Under the pieces are notes generated by a model. It did no database searches. It was given only the letters and a program-made list of their open reading frames with translations, and was not told the DNA's origin. Shown piece after piece: positions 46,765-60,554 of a stretch of 64,000 bases of DNA. Position 1 is the first letter of the stretch, and every line of letters begins with the position of its first letter. A program made the position numbers and the translations under genes. The stretch is from Pyrrhosoma nymphula. Lineage: Eukaryota > Arthropoda > Insecta > Odonata > Coenagrionidae. The stretch spans positions 48,707,559 through 48,771,558 of the forward strand of contig OY754332.1 in the NCBI GenBank assembly GCA_963573305.1, read 5' to 3'.

Positions 46765-47374
46765 GTACATCTACATCTACAAAATACCCTGAAAGCCACC
46801 TCAAGGGTGTATGGCAGGGGGTGAGTAGTCACCAACATGCATTACACTATACCCTTAAGTTAGTGTATCTACGACTAATGGTGCACTAGCATACATCGCT
46901 AATGCCTGTCACGAGGCAAAGCCTCACAAGCATGCACTACGCCACAGATATACATACTACCAATGTTAGAGGGACCGTTAGTATTTATGCATATTGAAAC
47001 TACAAATACGGGCAGATATTCAATAGTTTTAGCGAAAACATGCAGAGCATGATGTAAGTACTAGGTAGCAGATAAGGGTACAAGTATTAAGGAGAACTAC
47101 CACTAATACTAAGAGCTGCACTACCTATCGACATACCTAGCTAAAAGTCTCATTGGCAGCTGTTATGACCTCATATCGTTTGCGGGAAAAGTGACATTTT
47201 AAATCTATCCGTTCTGCAGTCTAGTTCCCTAATTTTACTCACATTATCTGATATACCGTAGTATGTTGGACTTCGTAAAATGTTATTAACGTCGTCAGAG
47301 AATAAATCGGTTTGTAACTTACATAATAGATTATTATCGCGTGCGCTTACGTTATCTTTATTTTTCAATCACGC
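46765..47374 (-). pseudogene. L2/CR1-like LINE 3' end
   Basis: The minus-strand 3' tail is at CATCTACATCTACA (46767-46781), followed by AATACCCTGAAAGCCACCTC..GGTGTATGGCAGGGGGTGA, the block shared with 49251-49330 and 18159. The C-terminus is open at 47171-47368: DNNLLCKLQTDLFSDDVNNI then SKIRELDCRTDRFKMSLFPQTI, matching IREIFCRTDR..SFFPRTI of the LINE at 18255. 5'-truncated or cut by the insertion 47377-49122. Confidence 0.72.
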
Positions 47375-47397
47375 TCCCCAAATAGCAGAAACACATC

Positions 47398-47690
47398 TCT
47401 GAGATGTCTCAGAGATGTCTCAAATGTCTCATTGAATCTCTCAGAGACATTCCGTGACCTCTCAGAGACGTTCCCTGACCTCTCAGAGACATTCCGTGAC
47501 CTCTCAGAGACTACTCTGAGATGTCTCTGAGAGAGCTCTATGTCCGCTTTTGTCGTAGTCTCAGAGACATCTCATGCGATGTCCCTGAGAGGTCTCAGAG
47601 ATATCACTGAGAGGTCTCTGAGAGGACTCAAAAGGATCTCAGAGACGAAACATCACATGTGATGTCTCTGAGATCAATCAATCAAGATGA
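47398..47690. repeat. Left subterminal array of palindromic TCTCAGAGA units
   Basis: More than twenty near copies of AGAGACRTCTCTGAGA-type units in direct and inverted order. Spacing is irregular, unlike a satellite or CRISPR array. Paired with a shorter array at 48858-49105. Confidence 0.8.
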
Positions 47691-48857
47691 TGAATGACTT
47701 TCAATAAATTTATTTTCGTAATAACACTAACATGGATATTAACATATAATTGACATTAGTCCTCTTTAGCAGCCTACCTTGCGTCTTTATCCCCGACTGC
47801 CCTGGAAATATAACGAAAATTGTAATATTACCAGGTAAAACGTTTACTGAGATTTTTTTCAGGCTATTGAGAGGTACAAATAGAAACTCCGAAGAAATAC
47901 ACTCATAAGAAGAAATATTAAAACTTTACTCAGAAATATCCAGAAATATAATATAACATATGTTAAAGTATGTTAGGATCTCGTCAGAAAGCTGGGAAAA
48001 TGACAGCTGGCACATGCCAAACTGCCCACCTATCAATTGGATAGGTTTGTTTTTTTTCGTTTTTAACTTGTAATTTTCACTACTAGTTTAAAATTTTATA
48101 ATACAAACAGGTGCGTAATTTACGTACTTGAAAATGGGCCTTGCCCCTATGCATTACATTGAACTACATTATTTTCCACAATTAAATACGTACCTAACTA
48201 GAGGCTGGTGTCCTCACAAAGATCTCATATGATAGCCATCTTGGCACCTACTATGTCGACCATGCCGCAATGGGAAACCGTAAAAAATAATGGCATGGAA
48301 ATCGCCATGTGACCCTTCTGGAAATATGATTTGCATTCATAAGACTCCACATAAGGCACATACAGTTAAGGGTAAATCATAATAATAATATTAAGAAATT
48401 CACTCACCTTGCAAGAAACTCCCTTATTAGGATGGCTGGACTCGCTGACAAGCGGACGAAGCTCAACTCGGACACGAAACACCGTATTTGGCAATGTTCT
48501 AGACAGGATTTAAATCTCTCTATCGATGAAATCAATGAGTAATTGATGATAATCAGTGACGAAATGAATGTAATAGATGGAATTTGAGTAAAAAAAATGA
48601 AAATTGCCTTAAAGAGAAGAGCAAACTAAGGTTGGATCACTGAAGGCCCCGTCAGACGACAGCTACGCGGTAAACCTCCGCGCTATGGATATAAAATAGT
48701 GCCTTCTATGTACATACCATGTGTATCCGGATATTCTGAAGAGCAACCCTAATATATTTTGTCTAGTCAATTGTCAAAATTAGATGTGAAGATTAATCTG
48801 GGTAATCAGGGCATATTTTTTATTTTTTAAATTATATTTTGCGTGATATTTTGCATG

Positions 48858-49105
48858 AGACCTCTCAGAGACGTCTCTGAGACATCACTCTAAGTCAATT
48901 TTTCGTTTTTAATAAATCGTCCTCTTTATCATGTAAAAAGTATTTACATATGTACAGGATTGAAGAATAAGGGTATTTACAGGAATCTGAGGGTAAATAA
49001 AAATTTTATCGTCTCATAGTGATCTCTCCAAGAAGTCTCAGAGACGTTTCTGAGACGAATGTGATATCTGAGACATTTGAGACTTGTGAGAGACGTCTCA
49101 GAGGC
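48858..49105. repeat. Right subterminal array of TCTCAGAGA units
   Basis: Counterpart of the left array, less dense: clusters at 48858-48885, 49025-49060 and 49065-49105. Confidence 0.75.
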
Positions 49106-49250
49106 ATTTTCTGCTGTGTGGGTCATGAGAGCGAAAACGCGATCATAATTTTTCAAATTTAATTAGGGAATTTAAATCACTAATTTGAAATGATAGGAGT
49201 GAATTCTTAGGACATCACCCTTGTATGACGTTTTTGCGTTTGGTATTACG

Positions 49251-49330
49251 ATACATCTAGATCGAAATCTACAAAATACCCTGCAAGCCACCTAAAGGGT
49301 GTATGGCAGGGGGTGAATAGTCACCAACGA
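49251..49330 (-). repeat. L2/CR1-like LINE 3' tail, separate copy
   Basis: ATACATCTAGATCGAAATCT followed by the AATACCCTGCAAGCCACCT..GGGTGTATGGCAGGGGGTGA block. A second copy of the LINE 3' end seen at 46765; the coding part is not evident next to it. Confidence 0.65.
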
Positions 49331-51687
49331 AATACGAAGACAGTTGCTCCCAGCTGAATGAGTGACCAGGATAAAAGGAAACTGTAAAATTGTTAATTTT
49401 CACCTAAATTGCTACATACATGCAATGATTAGTAATACTTTTGCATGCCATCACAGTTTCCGACCACAGTAAAATCCACTGATAAAGGCTGGTTTTTGAG
49501 GGTTTGATCAAGAACAAGTTAACGCCGTTGCCAAAGTTTCGATTTATTTATAAATCTACATCAGGGCTATATATTAAATGGAGCATACCAATAAGGTACA
49601 CGTCTTATAACAGGACTCAGTAGGAAAACCACATGTCTTTTTATAAAAACAATAAACGTCAAATGATCTACAGCAACCTTTACCTGGGCAGGGATAATAT
49701 TGCGTATTGAGGGTCAAGAGTAAATACATTATGTAGTGAATACATAACATACGTAGTACAGTCGGTATCACTAAGTATCACTTGTGCAAGAGAAGTAATA
49801 TTTGTCGAGAATATTGAAACGAAGGTTTATCTTGTGTTTAAGTGACAATGCAATTATGCATGCTTTGTAACTTGCAAAATTCCAGATTTTTCGTCCAAAA
49901 GATATATAAACAAGCATAACAACGTTGAAACTGAATTTAGCACAAATTAAAGTTCACCAGTGTGGAAAGAAATGTACAATAAACGTTTCCTGCAAGTTTA
50001 AACTTAATAATAAGAACAGACTGTCGGCAACTGGATTAGGAATATAAACTCGTTACTAGCCGAAATTCAAGGAAATATTTTTTATAACTATTGTTATGAA
50101 CAAAATCGACTTTTTATTGTCACCACTAAACATAGCGACCCTTTCTGCTTCAGGATATTTTTCAGGCTTGTGGAACGAGCAAATTCACAAATTTGTCAAA
50201 ATTTCCTCCTCGCCACCTACTTTACCCTTCCGGTACTACATCAAAAATATATACGATTTTTGCGCGTCCGGTGAGTCCTCTATATATACTTACTCTATGC
50301 TAATATGGATTGCTATCCAGTATGTACCCAATCGAACTTGCTGTTGTCATATAATACATTCATGTGATAGGTTTCTAGAGAAAAGGGTTATGCAATATGT
50401 ATAAATGAGGCAATGGTGTGGAACTAATGCAGTTGAGAGAAGTAGGTTTAACACTCAATGTGGAGTAGATATTAGGTCTGCATTTAATATCTACTAAACA
50501 GTTTGAATGATTAAACACTGATCTTATCTAATGAGACGGAACTCTTACCATAAATGGTGAGAGATTGAGTTTAAGCCCTTTCAGTTTATGTAGCCTTGGA
50601 AATCAGTTGAATGGAATTTGTTGTACAGTTGTAAAAAATTAAATCATTTGTAAATCAAGACAAGTAAATGACTTTCAAAAGCGTCAATAGTGAAACTGTT
50701 AAACAAATGTAACATAATTATTGCAGTGAAATGAGTTGCAGAGGAATTTTTTCTTCTTTGAGATGATATTTACCAGTGATTCAATGAATGCTCATTCATT
50801 AAAACTGTGGATATTCATCGAGATTCATCCATGGAGATTCTTCCAGGGTGCAAAGCTAAATGAGTATCAGGGTTGTTTAGCAATAACTGAAATGTCCATT
50901 GCAATACAAGTTTAAGCTAACAATCAAATTCATTGGTCAACGCCCCCATCAGCAAAATAAATAAAATATTAAGTTATGAAGAAAATTTTATTGCCAAAAT
51001 CTCAAACATTATGATAATATTCCACTAAAGTATTTATCAACGATAATATGCTGAAGTGAAGCAATTTACATTCTCAGTGAAAGGGTAATGATTAATTTGA
51101 AAGATTGTAGTTTTTTATTATACTACTTTCAATAAATTTTTCCACCTCAGAATCATCTCCTTATTGAATTGCATTATTGTATTCGAAATAGGATTGTGTT
51201 GACTTAATCATTCCTTATATTCTAGGCCAGTAATGAGTAATTAGTATAGTATCAGAAATTATAATTTGTCCTTGGCAAGAAATTAAATTTTAAATGAATA
51301 TGGTCTAAGCTCCTGTTACAGGCCATGTCGGAATACACATTTTGATGGATGATGTGATAATTTTGTTGTTTATATAGCATATGACGCTGTCTACTGCACG
51401 CAGAAATACGGTATCCGAGGTATCAAGTCATAAATTGCCTTCCTAAACATGTTAGTACATACCTACCTTGTCATTATTTCCCTTAATTTTGATTGAAATT
51501 ACTCCTTGCCGATTTAAATGGGATCGCCTAAGGCTGATGTAATGACCCACTCATGTAATTCATTTTTTGCTTACAACCAATTACAGTATTTCGCTATTTC
51601 AATTGTACCGTTTATTGAAGCTGCATTCTTTGCAAATGGAAACGAAATTGAGTCCCGTTACCTAGACCCACAGCCCACCGAAGCAGC

Positions 51688-51732
<45 letters not shown>

Positions 51733-52143
51733 CATAACGATTAAACAACAAGTAATCATAATCACTGTCATTAACTGTTCCGGAAACTCATACAGATATT
51801 CAGTGATCAAGCCTGTACATTCTTTAAATTACTATTCACTACAAAAGTATAATGATGGAAGTATAAATCAAATTACCTGTGGGTTATCATAACTTGCAGT
51901 TATCATATCTCGACCCGTGTTTGGATCTGACCTGGCTCTACATATATTAACCGAAATCACGCTATTGTTCCCGAAATAAAGTTCTTAAAATAAAATTCCT
52001 CTAAATAAAAAGAAGAAATAATGGCACATACAAAATGTTATATTCGGAAATTAGGACTCGCTGGTTAGAATTACAATTAAAAATATGTGCACGAACATCA
52101 AAATAAAACTGCATTCCACAACAATTCGATTAAAATACAATGC
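49331..52143. other. Unassigned AT-rich stretch with a (TA)n tract
   Basis: No recognised gene. The only definite repeat is the dinucleotide run at 51691-51731. Confidence 0.45.
51691..51731. repeat. (AT)n microsatellite
   Basis: About 20 perfect AT units. It produces the Ile/Tyr run in an overlapping open frame that is not a gene. Confidence 0.95.
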
Positions 52144-52196
52144 CCCAGATAGCATGTAAGCTCGCCGCAAGCTTAGATATTGGCTTGCCACGGCAA

Positions 52197-52346
52197 GCTT
52201 AATTCAAGTTTGCATCAAGTCTGCCATGGCAAGCTTGCCGCGGCAAGCTTAATTCAAGTTTGCATCAAGTCTGCCATGGCAAGCTTGCCGCGGCAAACTT
52301 AATTCAAGTTTGCATCAAGTCTGCCATGGCAAGCTTGATTCAAATC
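52197..52346. repeat. Left subterminal 50-bp tandem repeat
   Basis: Three copies of a 50-bp unit running from GCTTAATTCAAGTTTGCATC to GCCGCGGCAA, each with CATGGCAAGCTTGCC palindromic blocks. Likely binding sites for the element's transposase, by analogy with subterminal repeats in CMC elements. Confidence 0.85.
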
Positions 52347-53742
52347 TGCATACCTTGAATATTTTTCTCCCTTAGCGCAATGCCACTATCTACGTTTGAA
52401 CTCAAACAATGCGTGAGCGCTGGTTCATTCCATTTTTCAGTTCGTTAATATTGGACATTGTGCACAGGTACGCCATGGCTACACATGTGAAAATCTTATT
52501 TGCATCTTCAGAGATGTGCACATTATGCGATCGCATAATTTTTAGAATGCCTAAAACGGTGTGAGTTCGATACCTGGTACATAACCACCCACTTCTGAGC
52601 AGAGATTTATATAGCATAATTCGGTTCTCGCTGCAGCATAATACATATAACGCTTTAAATGGCAAATGAAGTTCTATGCCTGAAATTGAATGCCAATTTT
52701 CGTCTATTGGCCTTAGAAGTGCATTTATTCATGGATAATAAACGTAATAATCTCTTCGTTATATACCATGATACTTTTCACGGATTATTACATTAACATA
52801 TCTCAAATTCTGTGTAAAATAATCCGTATTTATGTCGTCTGTTTTGGGCATTTGTTTTGGTGCGCCGTGCTGTGTTGTTTTGTTTCGTTCTTACGTTGAA
52901 CGCTGGGTAACTTCAATTTCCGTGTTCGTTCGTCATCTTCGTCATTCTTGCTGTTCCATCGGTCCATGCTTAGACGCCATATTGCATTCTGCGCTTTTAC
53001 GGTTCTTCACAACGCTTATCGTTTTTAACTGTTCTTTTTAGAGAAATTGCCCTTCATTAATCCTCACCTTTTCATTATCAACCTATCATTATCATATCAT
53101 ACTTCATCGTTCATCAAATCATTTTTACGTACTCCTTGTTTCACGGGGATATTGAGTTGGAAGCGTTGGGTGTCGTTTGCGCCTTGTTTGTGCATTCACA
53201 AATATACTCAGGGAGCGTATCTGGGTATAATATATGTCGTATTTATATTCCCAGAAACAATTTCTCCTCGAAATTGTTGCAATATTGGCAGAACTTCGGA
53301 TTTTCGGCGGTGCACGTGTTGGCCCGAGATTGCTTTTGTCGCTCTTTGCAGGTAAGATCTTTTTATGTTTTCCTTCTTTAACTCGTTCTGAGTCGCTCAA
53401 TGGATATAAATGTGAAATAACTGAAGTCTTTTGACGGAAGCCTGTTTGTGTTACAGGTAACCCTGTGTTACTTGAGTGAGATAAATACCCAATATTTTTT
53501 CCCGTGTCATAAAATTCCTTTAAAATGCCGAAAAATAAATAAGCCATTCCGTGCATTGGCGAGAAGGCAAAGACGTAGAAGAGTTCAATTCGCGGCGCAG
53601 GTTAACTTACACGGTGATGAGAACAGTAGTACTTATTAGTAGAACGATTTAGTTAGAGCATCAGATAGTGTAAATGTTATTGCTAGTGAGCTTCAAGGTT
53701 GTGTAGATGTAGAATATTGCATCATAATTGTATCTTTATATC

Positions 53743-54255
53743 TCATAACAGCTTGTTCTTAAATACTACACAATATTGTTCAGATAATTTTGATCTGCGT
53801 ACTCGAAGATCTGTATATATCAATACCACAACAAGTAGAGTTTGTGTCCCGCAATGGTCTTGATAGTGGCAAAAAGAAATAATTATTAGTAGGGTGATGT
53901 GGGATACAAAAATGGTAGGATTTCTGATACCAATTGTTGGAACCTTGAAATTGATAGCCTGTAGTAATTCAGGTGCATCTATGGAATTCATTATTAGTTT
54001 GTGCAAAAATATAATACCATGATTCTTTCTACGTATATAAAGAGGTTCTAACTTCAATATGGAGAGGATATTCTTAATGTCCAAATTTTGAAGTCCAAAC
54101 CTGTACCTCCAAAACTTGACAAACTTACATTGTACGCTTTCAATTTCTTTCACGTGAACTCTGTAATAAGGTGACCAGACACAAGAACAATATTCAATAA
54201 TGGGTCTGACTAGAGAAACATATAACAACTTCAAACTATATATTTTTAAAATCAC
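53743..54255 (-). pseudogene. Jockey-like LINE RT C-terminal fragment
   Basis: Minus strand: LKLLYVSLVRPIIEYCSCVW, SPYYRVHVKEIESVQCKFVK and, further on, LEPLYIRRKNHGIIFLHKLI then IDAPELLQAINFKVP match the C-terminal region after the RT catalytic domain in Jockey-type LINEs (LY-SLVR-ILEY-S-VW-P-Y---I--IE-VQ-KF). It is 5'-truncated: no catalytic box. A 3' poly-A-like end was not defined. It lies in the 5' region of the CMC-like element as a passenger insertion. Confidence 0.75.
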
Positions 54256-54898
54256 GAAAAAACCTGAAAATAAACCCTAAGATATCATGGTTATGAGAAA
54301 CCCAATTCGTGTTCTGATTACCTTGACGAATTTGTCAAAGAAATGGTTGAATTAAAAACTGGGGGCATAGAACATGATGAAAAAGTGATTTCAATTTGAG
54401 TTAATTGTTACGTGTGTGATGCGCCTGCATTTGTGACTAAGAGTGATATCATCTCTCATAAAAATATTTTTAATTATTAGATTCAAACCCGAAAAAGATT
54501 GAATTATGCTTGAGATAGAAACGGAAAATGTCGCGCACCTTAAGTTGCGTGAAAAATTTATTCGGAGGATTTTGTGAATATTCTCTCCGTAATTGTATTT
54601 TTATGTTGAATCCTAGTGAAATTTATTTTGCGCTTCCTTTTTGTTGTGGCTTAGTAACATGTCACGAATTTTTCGGGATTTAAGGTCGTGTCAAGATACC
54701 CAGTTTTTTGTCCATGCGCACTGAAAAATATTATTCTTTCCACTAATTTCAGGATATCTCTACATTTTGAGAGGCTGAGTGAAGTTTTATATCCTGGGAC
54801 CAGAATTTTTCTGAGGTAATGTTGCTAATATGTATTTATTTTAGTATTATCTTATTTATTTTAGTGTCTATATATAGTGTTTTTGTTATAGGTGAACA

Positions 54899-56994
54899 AT
54901 GGCCTGTCGAAAGTCTTTTACCGTTTTGAAGCGACATGGTCGACTTAAACGGTTACGTAAATTGTGTGGAACTGAGCATGAGCAAACTCAATGTACTTTT
55001 TCATCTGAACAGTGCCTTAATCGTAATGCACCGGACCAGATCTGTGAAGATCAACATGTTGACTGTGACTCTTTAAATACCAGCTCAGATGATGAAAATG
55101 TTTCTGTAGTCGGTCAAAATTATGAACATCGCCCCATGCATTCTATGCAAGAGATCCTAGATCCTTTGCCTTTGTCTGAAGACTCTGAGGATGATTTCGG
55201 GACAGATGATATGGGACAAGAGAACATACTCAATGATTTGAGAGATTGGTCTGTGCAATTTCAAATCACAAATGTTGCATTCTCAGCACTCTTATGCATC
55301 CTCAAAGGTCATAATTGCTTCCAGTCATTGCCATCAGATGCTCGCTCCATTCTCAAAACTCCCCTGTCTGTACCTTCACGTCCAGTGGATCCTGGGTCAT
55401 ATTGCCATATTCGCATTGGGCGTAATATTCAAAGGATGTGGTCCAATATTACAGAGTCAGTTTCTGTTATTGAATTGTTAGTCGGTATAGATAGACTACC
55501 TTTATATAGTAGCAGTGCTAGTGAATTGTGGCCCATTTTAGCCACATTTTTAAATGTGAAATGTTTGAAGTCTAAGGTATTTCCTGTTGGTGTTAACTAT
55601 GGCAGAAAGAAACCAGCTGACTCGAATGAATTTTTGAGAGAATTTATTGGAGAAATCACAACTTTGATTCAGGACGGAATCATGTTGAATGGCAGAAAGG
55701 TTTTAGTTTCCTTGAAAGGATTTTGCTGCGATGCCCCTGCTAATGCCTCATTTTGGGCGTAAAAGGTCATACAGGGTACAGTTCCTGCATCAGATGCACT
55801 CAAGAAGGAATTTTTTACAATAACAGAATGACTTTTCCAGAATTTCACTCAACTCCTCGGACCAGTGAGGACTTTTTGAATGGAATAGACCAAGACTTTC
55901 ACGTCAGAGAGACTGGACTAACTGCAATTCCTGGGCTAAATTTCATCTCCTCGTTCCCTTTTGATTACATGCATTTAGTTTGTCTTGGGGTTATGCGAAC
56001 TATTATGTATATCTGGATGTTTGCTTCTGTACCTTTGAAATTGCAACATAGGCTCATTAGTTCTATTTCATCAAATCTTCTTTCCCTTCAAGCTTTTATC
56101 CCAAGTGAATTCTGTAGAAAGCCACGTGGTCTAGATCAAATTAAAAGGTGGAAGGCAACAGAATTTCGTCAATTTTTATTATACACAGGCCCTGTTGTGT
56201 TGCAAGATGTGTTACTTCCAGATAAGGAAGACCTGTATAATAATTTTCTTACTTTGCACATTTCCTTAAGAATTCTTTTAAGTCCTAAGCACTGTCTTGA
56301 ACACCAAGCTTATGCCAAAGAACTTCTAGAACATTTTGTAAAAACGTCCAAAAGTATATATGGCCAACAGTACATCACCCACAATTTCCATGGTCTGTTA
56401 CATTTAGCTGATGATGTATCAATGTTTGGGTGTCTGGACACTTGCAGTGCTTTTAAATTTGAAAACTTTCTTCAGTCAATGAAGAAACTTGTCAGGAAGG
56501 GTGACAAGCCTTTACAGCAAGTTGTCAAACGACTTGAGGAAATGTCTAATTCTAATGTTTAGTTTCATCATCGATCAAATTCACACCAAACACAGGAATT
56601 TCCTAATTATATTTTACCCCATTGTTCTGGCCCTCTGATAGAAGGGTGTGTTCCTTCCGAACAGTATAAGGGTATACAGTTTAAGACTTTTAAATTGACT
56701 ACTTCCTCTCCAAATTCTTGCTGCTTTTTAAGAGATGGGGGCATTGTAATACTTTTGAATGTAGTGTTATCTTCAACTTTGGATTGTATGATGATCCTAT
56801 GCAAGCAGTTTACGAAAGTAGAACATTTTTATGGTTATCCTTTATGTCAGAGCTCTTCTCTAGGTATATACGAGGTCAGTAAATTGTCAGATGTACGAAT
56901 GATACCAGTCTCTGAAATTTCAGAGAAACTTGTTATGCTGCCTTTAAATGCTAATGGGAACCATGTTGTCCTGCCTCTACTACATTGCGATTAG
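54899..56994 (+). pseudogene. CMC-like DDE transposase gene, two lesions
   Basis: ATG at 54899 follows an acceptor-like TTGTTATAG (ends about 54891), suggesting a 5' UTR intron. The first frame (287 codons) has a basic N-terminus, an acidic linker (residues 60-115), then GIDRLPLYSSSASELWPI with probable catalytic D198 and GFCCDAPANASF with D278. One base is missing in the T run near 55750; the next frame (55753-56562) continues VKGHTGYSSCIRC (zinc-type CxxC), SSFPFDYMHLVCLGVMR, KRWKATEFRQFLLYTGP, HNFHGLLHLADDV and SAFKFENFL with the probable catalytic Glu. An in-frame TAG at 56560 follows, after which the same frame stays open to 56994. The D-D-E layout matches the arthropod family I know. 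One frameshift and one nonsense codon in about 700 codons: recently inactivated, or partly sequence error. Confidence 0.78.
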
Positions 56995-57554
56995 ATGTGA
57001 AAATTTAGTGTTTCTTGTAGAAAAGTGTAATTTAATTTCAATTGCATATGGATACCTTCCACTACCTCAAGCTGGAATCATTTGATTTTATTGACAGTAC
57101 TTGCCAACATTGTGATTAGATAAAATTTGTATTGATGTTTGTAAAATTACGTAATAACCTAGCCCCTTGAGAAATACCAGATTTTCAGAAGTTCAGGAAA
57201 ATAAGCCCACAGGTGTCATTATCAGTGGATCTGTTAGAAAATTTAAAATTTTAGGTAAAGAATTTAAAAATTAGTTGGGGATTGTCAAAAGTCAACCATT
57301 CTACACCCTCTGATGAACATAAAAGATATTAAAGCAAAAAAGGGCGACACTATGGACATTTTAATTATTCTGGTGAGAAAAATGAAAATTAATTTTACTG
57401 ATTTTTTAAAAATGTAATTGTAATTAGCTATAATTTCCTTGGTGTAATTGTTATTGAGCCTGATTACATTTTTCCAGTACTTTTCCATCACTGTTAGCAC
57501 TACTACAATATAATTTTTGTATCTATCTTCACAGGATCTTTCTAGCTACCTGCA

Positions 57555-60477
57555 ATGGCATTAAATTTTGCCATAGTAAAATTTCCTCAAGAGGATGATG
57601 CATTGGGAGTTGTAGCTATGAAGTGGGTATCGAGTAATGGAAAATACTGTTCATTACCGAATGTTACCACTAATGAAAAAAGGGATAAGCTTCTCCGAGT
57701 GGAGGCAGAACCGGCAGATGATTGGATCATGTATCCAATAAAAATTATGCATAAATATGGTAAGTGTATATAATGTGCATAAATATGGTAAGTGTATGGT
57801 AAGTGTAATATATATAGTAAGTAACCTTACTACATTTTCAATAATTTCCACTCATACAATTCCGTTGTTTTCTTTTCTAGGGCAGCAATATTTGCTATTC
57901 TGATAATTTTGATAAACAATGCTCAGAAGATCAAAGTAAATGCACATGCATTCTTTTATTTTTTCTTCTCAATTTTGCTAAAGAAATTTGGAGCACATTG
58001 TTCCTTCGTTTCAGAAACCTATTCTGAAGCTAGGCAAAATTTACGGCGTGCTGAAGACACATCGCATTTGTCGAGTGATGAAGATGAGGTGCAGATGAAA
58101 AGGAAGCGGAAAATGAAAGTAATTTCACTTCCTGGAGAAGAAGGTGATGAGTCGGAATCATCCCGAGGTCAAAAGCTACCCAAAATTGTCAAGGGAGGTA
58201 GGAAGGAAAGCACACCATCCTATCCGTCCTTGCAAACATTTGTGACAGCAAAGAACAGTGTGCAATACCATGGAACCCAATGTTCGGGTTCACAGTTGGG
58301 AGAAGAGTTAATTAATTCTGGTGCTCCCTTACATTCTGAAATATCCCTTTCCAGTAACCCCTCTACTGTTGGAATACTTCAGGATGCGAACCAAAACCTA
58401 GCTTCCACCAGTTTTGTGAAAGTCTCACATTCATCCTTATCAGGTATAATAATTGTTCTAATAATATTAATAATGAAATTAAATATAAATTGAATATTTT
58501 ATATACATTTGATAATAAGACAAGGGGGCCATATTCTTGTGTTTAAAAGTTTCAAGGCTAAAATTATTTTGCTCTGTTGTTTCAGGAGGTGATAAATTAA
58601 TTCTTGGCCTGCTTCAAGCCACACTTGCAAACCTTACAGAGCGCATTGAAGCGCTTGACAAAAAAGTTGACATGCTTTTGGCAAACCAAGGGAGTTGCCA
58701 AGAACCAATCACTGACTGTGACAGTGAATTGCCCCTCTTTGGTTTGCTCCCCTTAAATTGTCATGAGAATTTTGATCTTTTCAATGAGAAATTGAGAGAG
58801 GAAAATTTTGCCAAGAAATTTGTAAGTACCAAATGTTTTGGGGGGTTCATTTTGCAAAAAATAATTTATGAAATAATCTTGAATAATTGCAATTTTACTA
58901 GCTCGATTAAACATAGGAAACTGTGGGGGGCTTCCTCATGCTGGAAGCACACAAAGAACAAGAATCCTTCTCATTGCATGATTCAATTACCCTGAAATGC
59001 AAATCACAGTAAGATTTCAGTGCTCTATTTGCTTCCCTTCTCATAAAATGCAAGCCATTATCATTGGTTTGTCCAGATTAGTGCATAAAATCAGATAAGA
59101 TGCAATACCAAAAATTAAAGTAAAGAACCTTGTGTCGTCCTACTCAACTTCATGCTACAATTTGTTCACTACAAATTACAATTGCCAATAACCTACCTAG
59201 GGAAGCCTACATTCATTTTCTTTTGAAGAGATCTAATATGACTAAATGGGCTTATAGGACCTCAACTTAATGTTACTACTAGTACCAATTTGTATATGTT
59301 CATTTTCTGTTACAGTCTTTCATGTAGATATGTACTATTAGAGTAATTCTTGCCTTGCAGGTGAAGATACTTGTAAGTGTAGGTGGGAAGGATTTGCGTG
59401 GCACTGTTATGAACATAATGAGACGGCTGTTGACTGACGAATTGGCAATGGAGTTTTCATATACTGGGAGAACTACCTCGAAAGAAATTGACCAAGGAAA
59501 GAGGTCATTTCAGTCAAGTGATGTTTGCAGCAAAGTGCATTGTAAGTATTTCATTTTATCATTATTTGAATAATAGATTAGATAGATGTGATTCCAATCA
59601 ATAGCAACTCTTTAGTTAATCTTACCGTAGGCGATGCAACTGAGGTTATAATAATAACGAAAGCATACAACACGTGAGATAGCCAAAAAAAGCTACTTTC
59701 AATAAATGAAATTTGAAGTCATGAGTAAAGTTAATCCTTTAGTATATATCTTCTTATCCACTTTGGATGTAAAATAATTTTACTTGCATGATGTGCCAAA
59801 ATTTTAAACTGAAAAAGCTAGCTAAATGCCCAGTAACTTTTATAATGTATACCAACCTAGCAACTTAGTGTCTATAAAAGAAAGGCCTATTGTCATATTA
59901 ACCTAGATTAAAATCAGCTGAATTGATTATAATCAAATAATTATTATTTCACCAGTTCACCACTAAAAAAAGCAAAGCATTTATTGTGGTTATACTAACT
60001 GATGGTAATCTAACTAACTGATAAAGGGGATCTTGTGAATATGTTGTGAAAGCATTTCTGTGGTGGTGGAGACAAAATCTGTATTTGTAAAACTGGGATT
60101 ATAGGCTTTCTTTTTCAGAACCTACTGCAAGAGTTCCCCTAAGGTATTCCTATATGTACCTCTTTGCCAGAAATCAACAAAGGAACTCGTATAATTTAAT
60201 TTCATTTTCTGTTGCAGTTGCATGTTTCCATTATTAGATTTATGTATGCACATACCAATGAGCATTTACATGTATTAAATGGTTTATTTTTGTTACAGTA
60301 TCACTTAAAAAAGTATACCGAGAGAGTACGGTAAAGAATGTGATTTGCCTTTGGTTGCAGCAGGCGAAACATCGACTTATGCGGTGGTACAGTAGAAACT
60401 CTTTGATTTATAATTTTAAACCTGTAAAAGTGTCTGCATTACACTTCATTTACATATTTCATTTGTACCTACTATAA
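57555..60477 (+). CDS. DUF4806 accessory gene, five exons, open
   Basis: Proposed join: 57555-57759, 58015-58443, 58586-58821, 59361-59541, 60299-60477. All introns are GT-AG and all phases agree, giving 409 codons with no internal stop. Exon 1: MALNFAIVKFPQEDDALGVV and AMKWVSSNGKYCSLP, a short globular domain common at the N-terminus of these proteins. Exon 2: ETYSEARQNLRRAEDTSHLS then an acidic/basic linker. Exon 3: an amphipathic coiled-coil, LLQATLANLTERIEALDKKV. Exons 4-5: ILVSVGGKDLRGTVMNIMRR, LLTDELAMEFSYTGR and VICLWLQQAKHRL, the DUF4806 signature. The start follows an acceptor at 57540 with ATG after a short leader. AATAAA at 60549 could end the mRNA. The role is unknown; a DNA-binding or transposition partner is inference. 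It is open although the neighbouring transposase is broken. Confidence 0.75.
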
Positions 60478-60554
60478 TTGTTGATGGTGGTAACTAAAAA
60501 AACCCTCCATGAGTACTAGTAGCAGCTTGTCTGAATGTTAAGTAGCAAAATAAA

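Larger units (their letters stand above)
47377..49122. mobile_element. Non-autonomous CMC-like element with CTCTGAGA repeats
   Basis: Ends CCCAAATAGCAGAAA and, inverted, CCCACACAGCAGAAA, flanked by TC at 47375-47376 and 49123-49124. The termini match the CCCAGATAGC ends of the 10 kb element at 52144-62250. Both subterminal regions (47398-47690 and 48858-49105) are packed with the self-complementary unit TCTCAGAGA / CTCTGAGA in both orientations. The 1.1 kb interior has no coding capacity, so transposition would depend on a transposase from elsewhere. Confidence 0.7.

Noticed and set aside
47398..49105. CRISPR-like or satellite array
   Set aside because: Units are irregularly spaced, occur in both orientations and sit only near the two ends of an element with defined termini.
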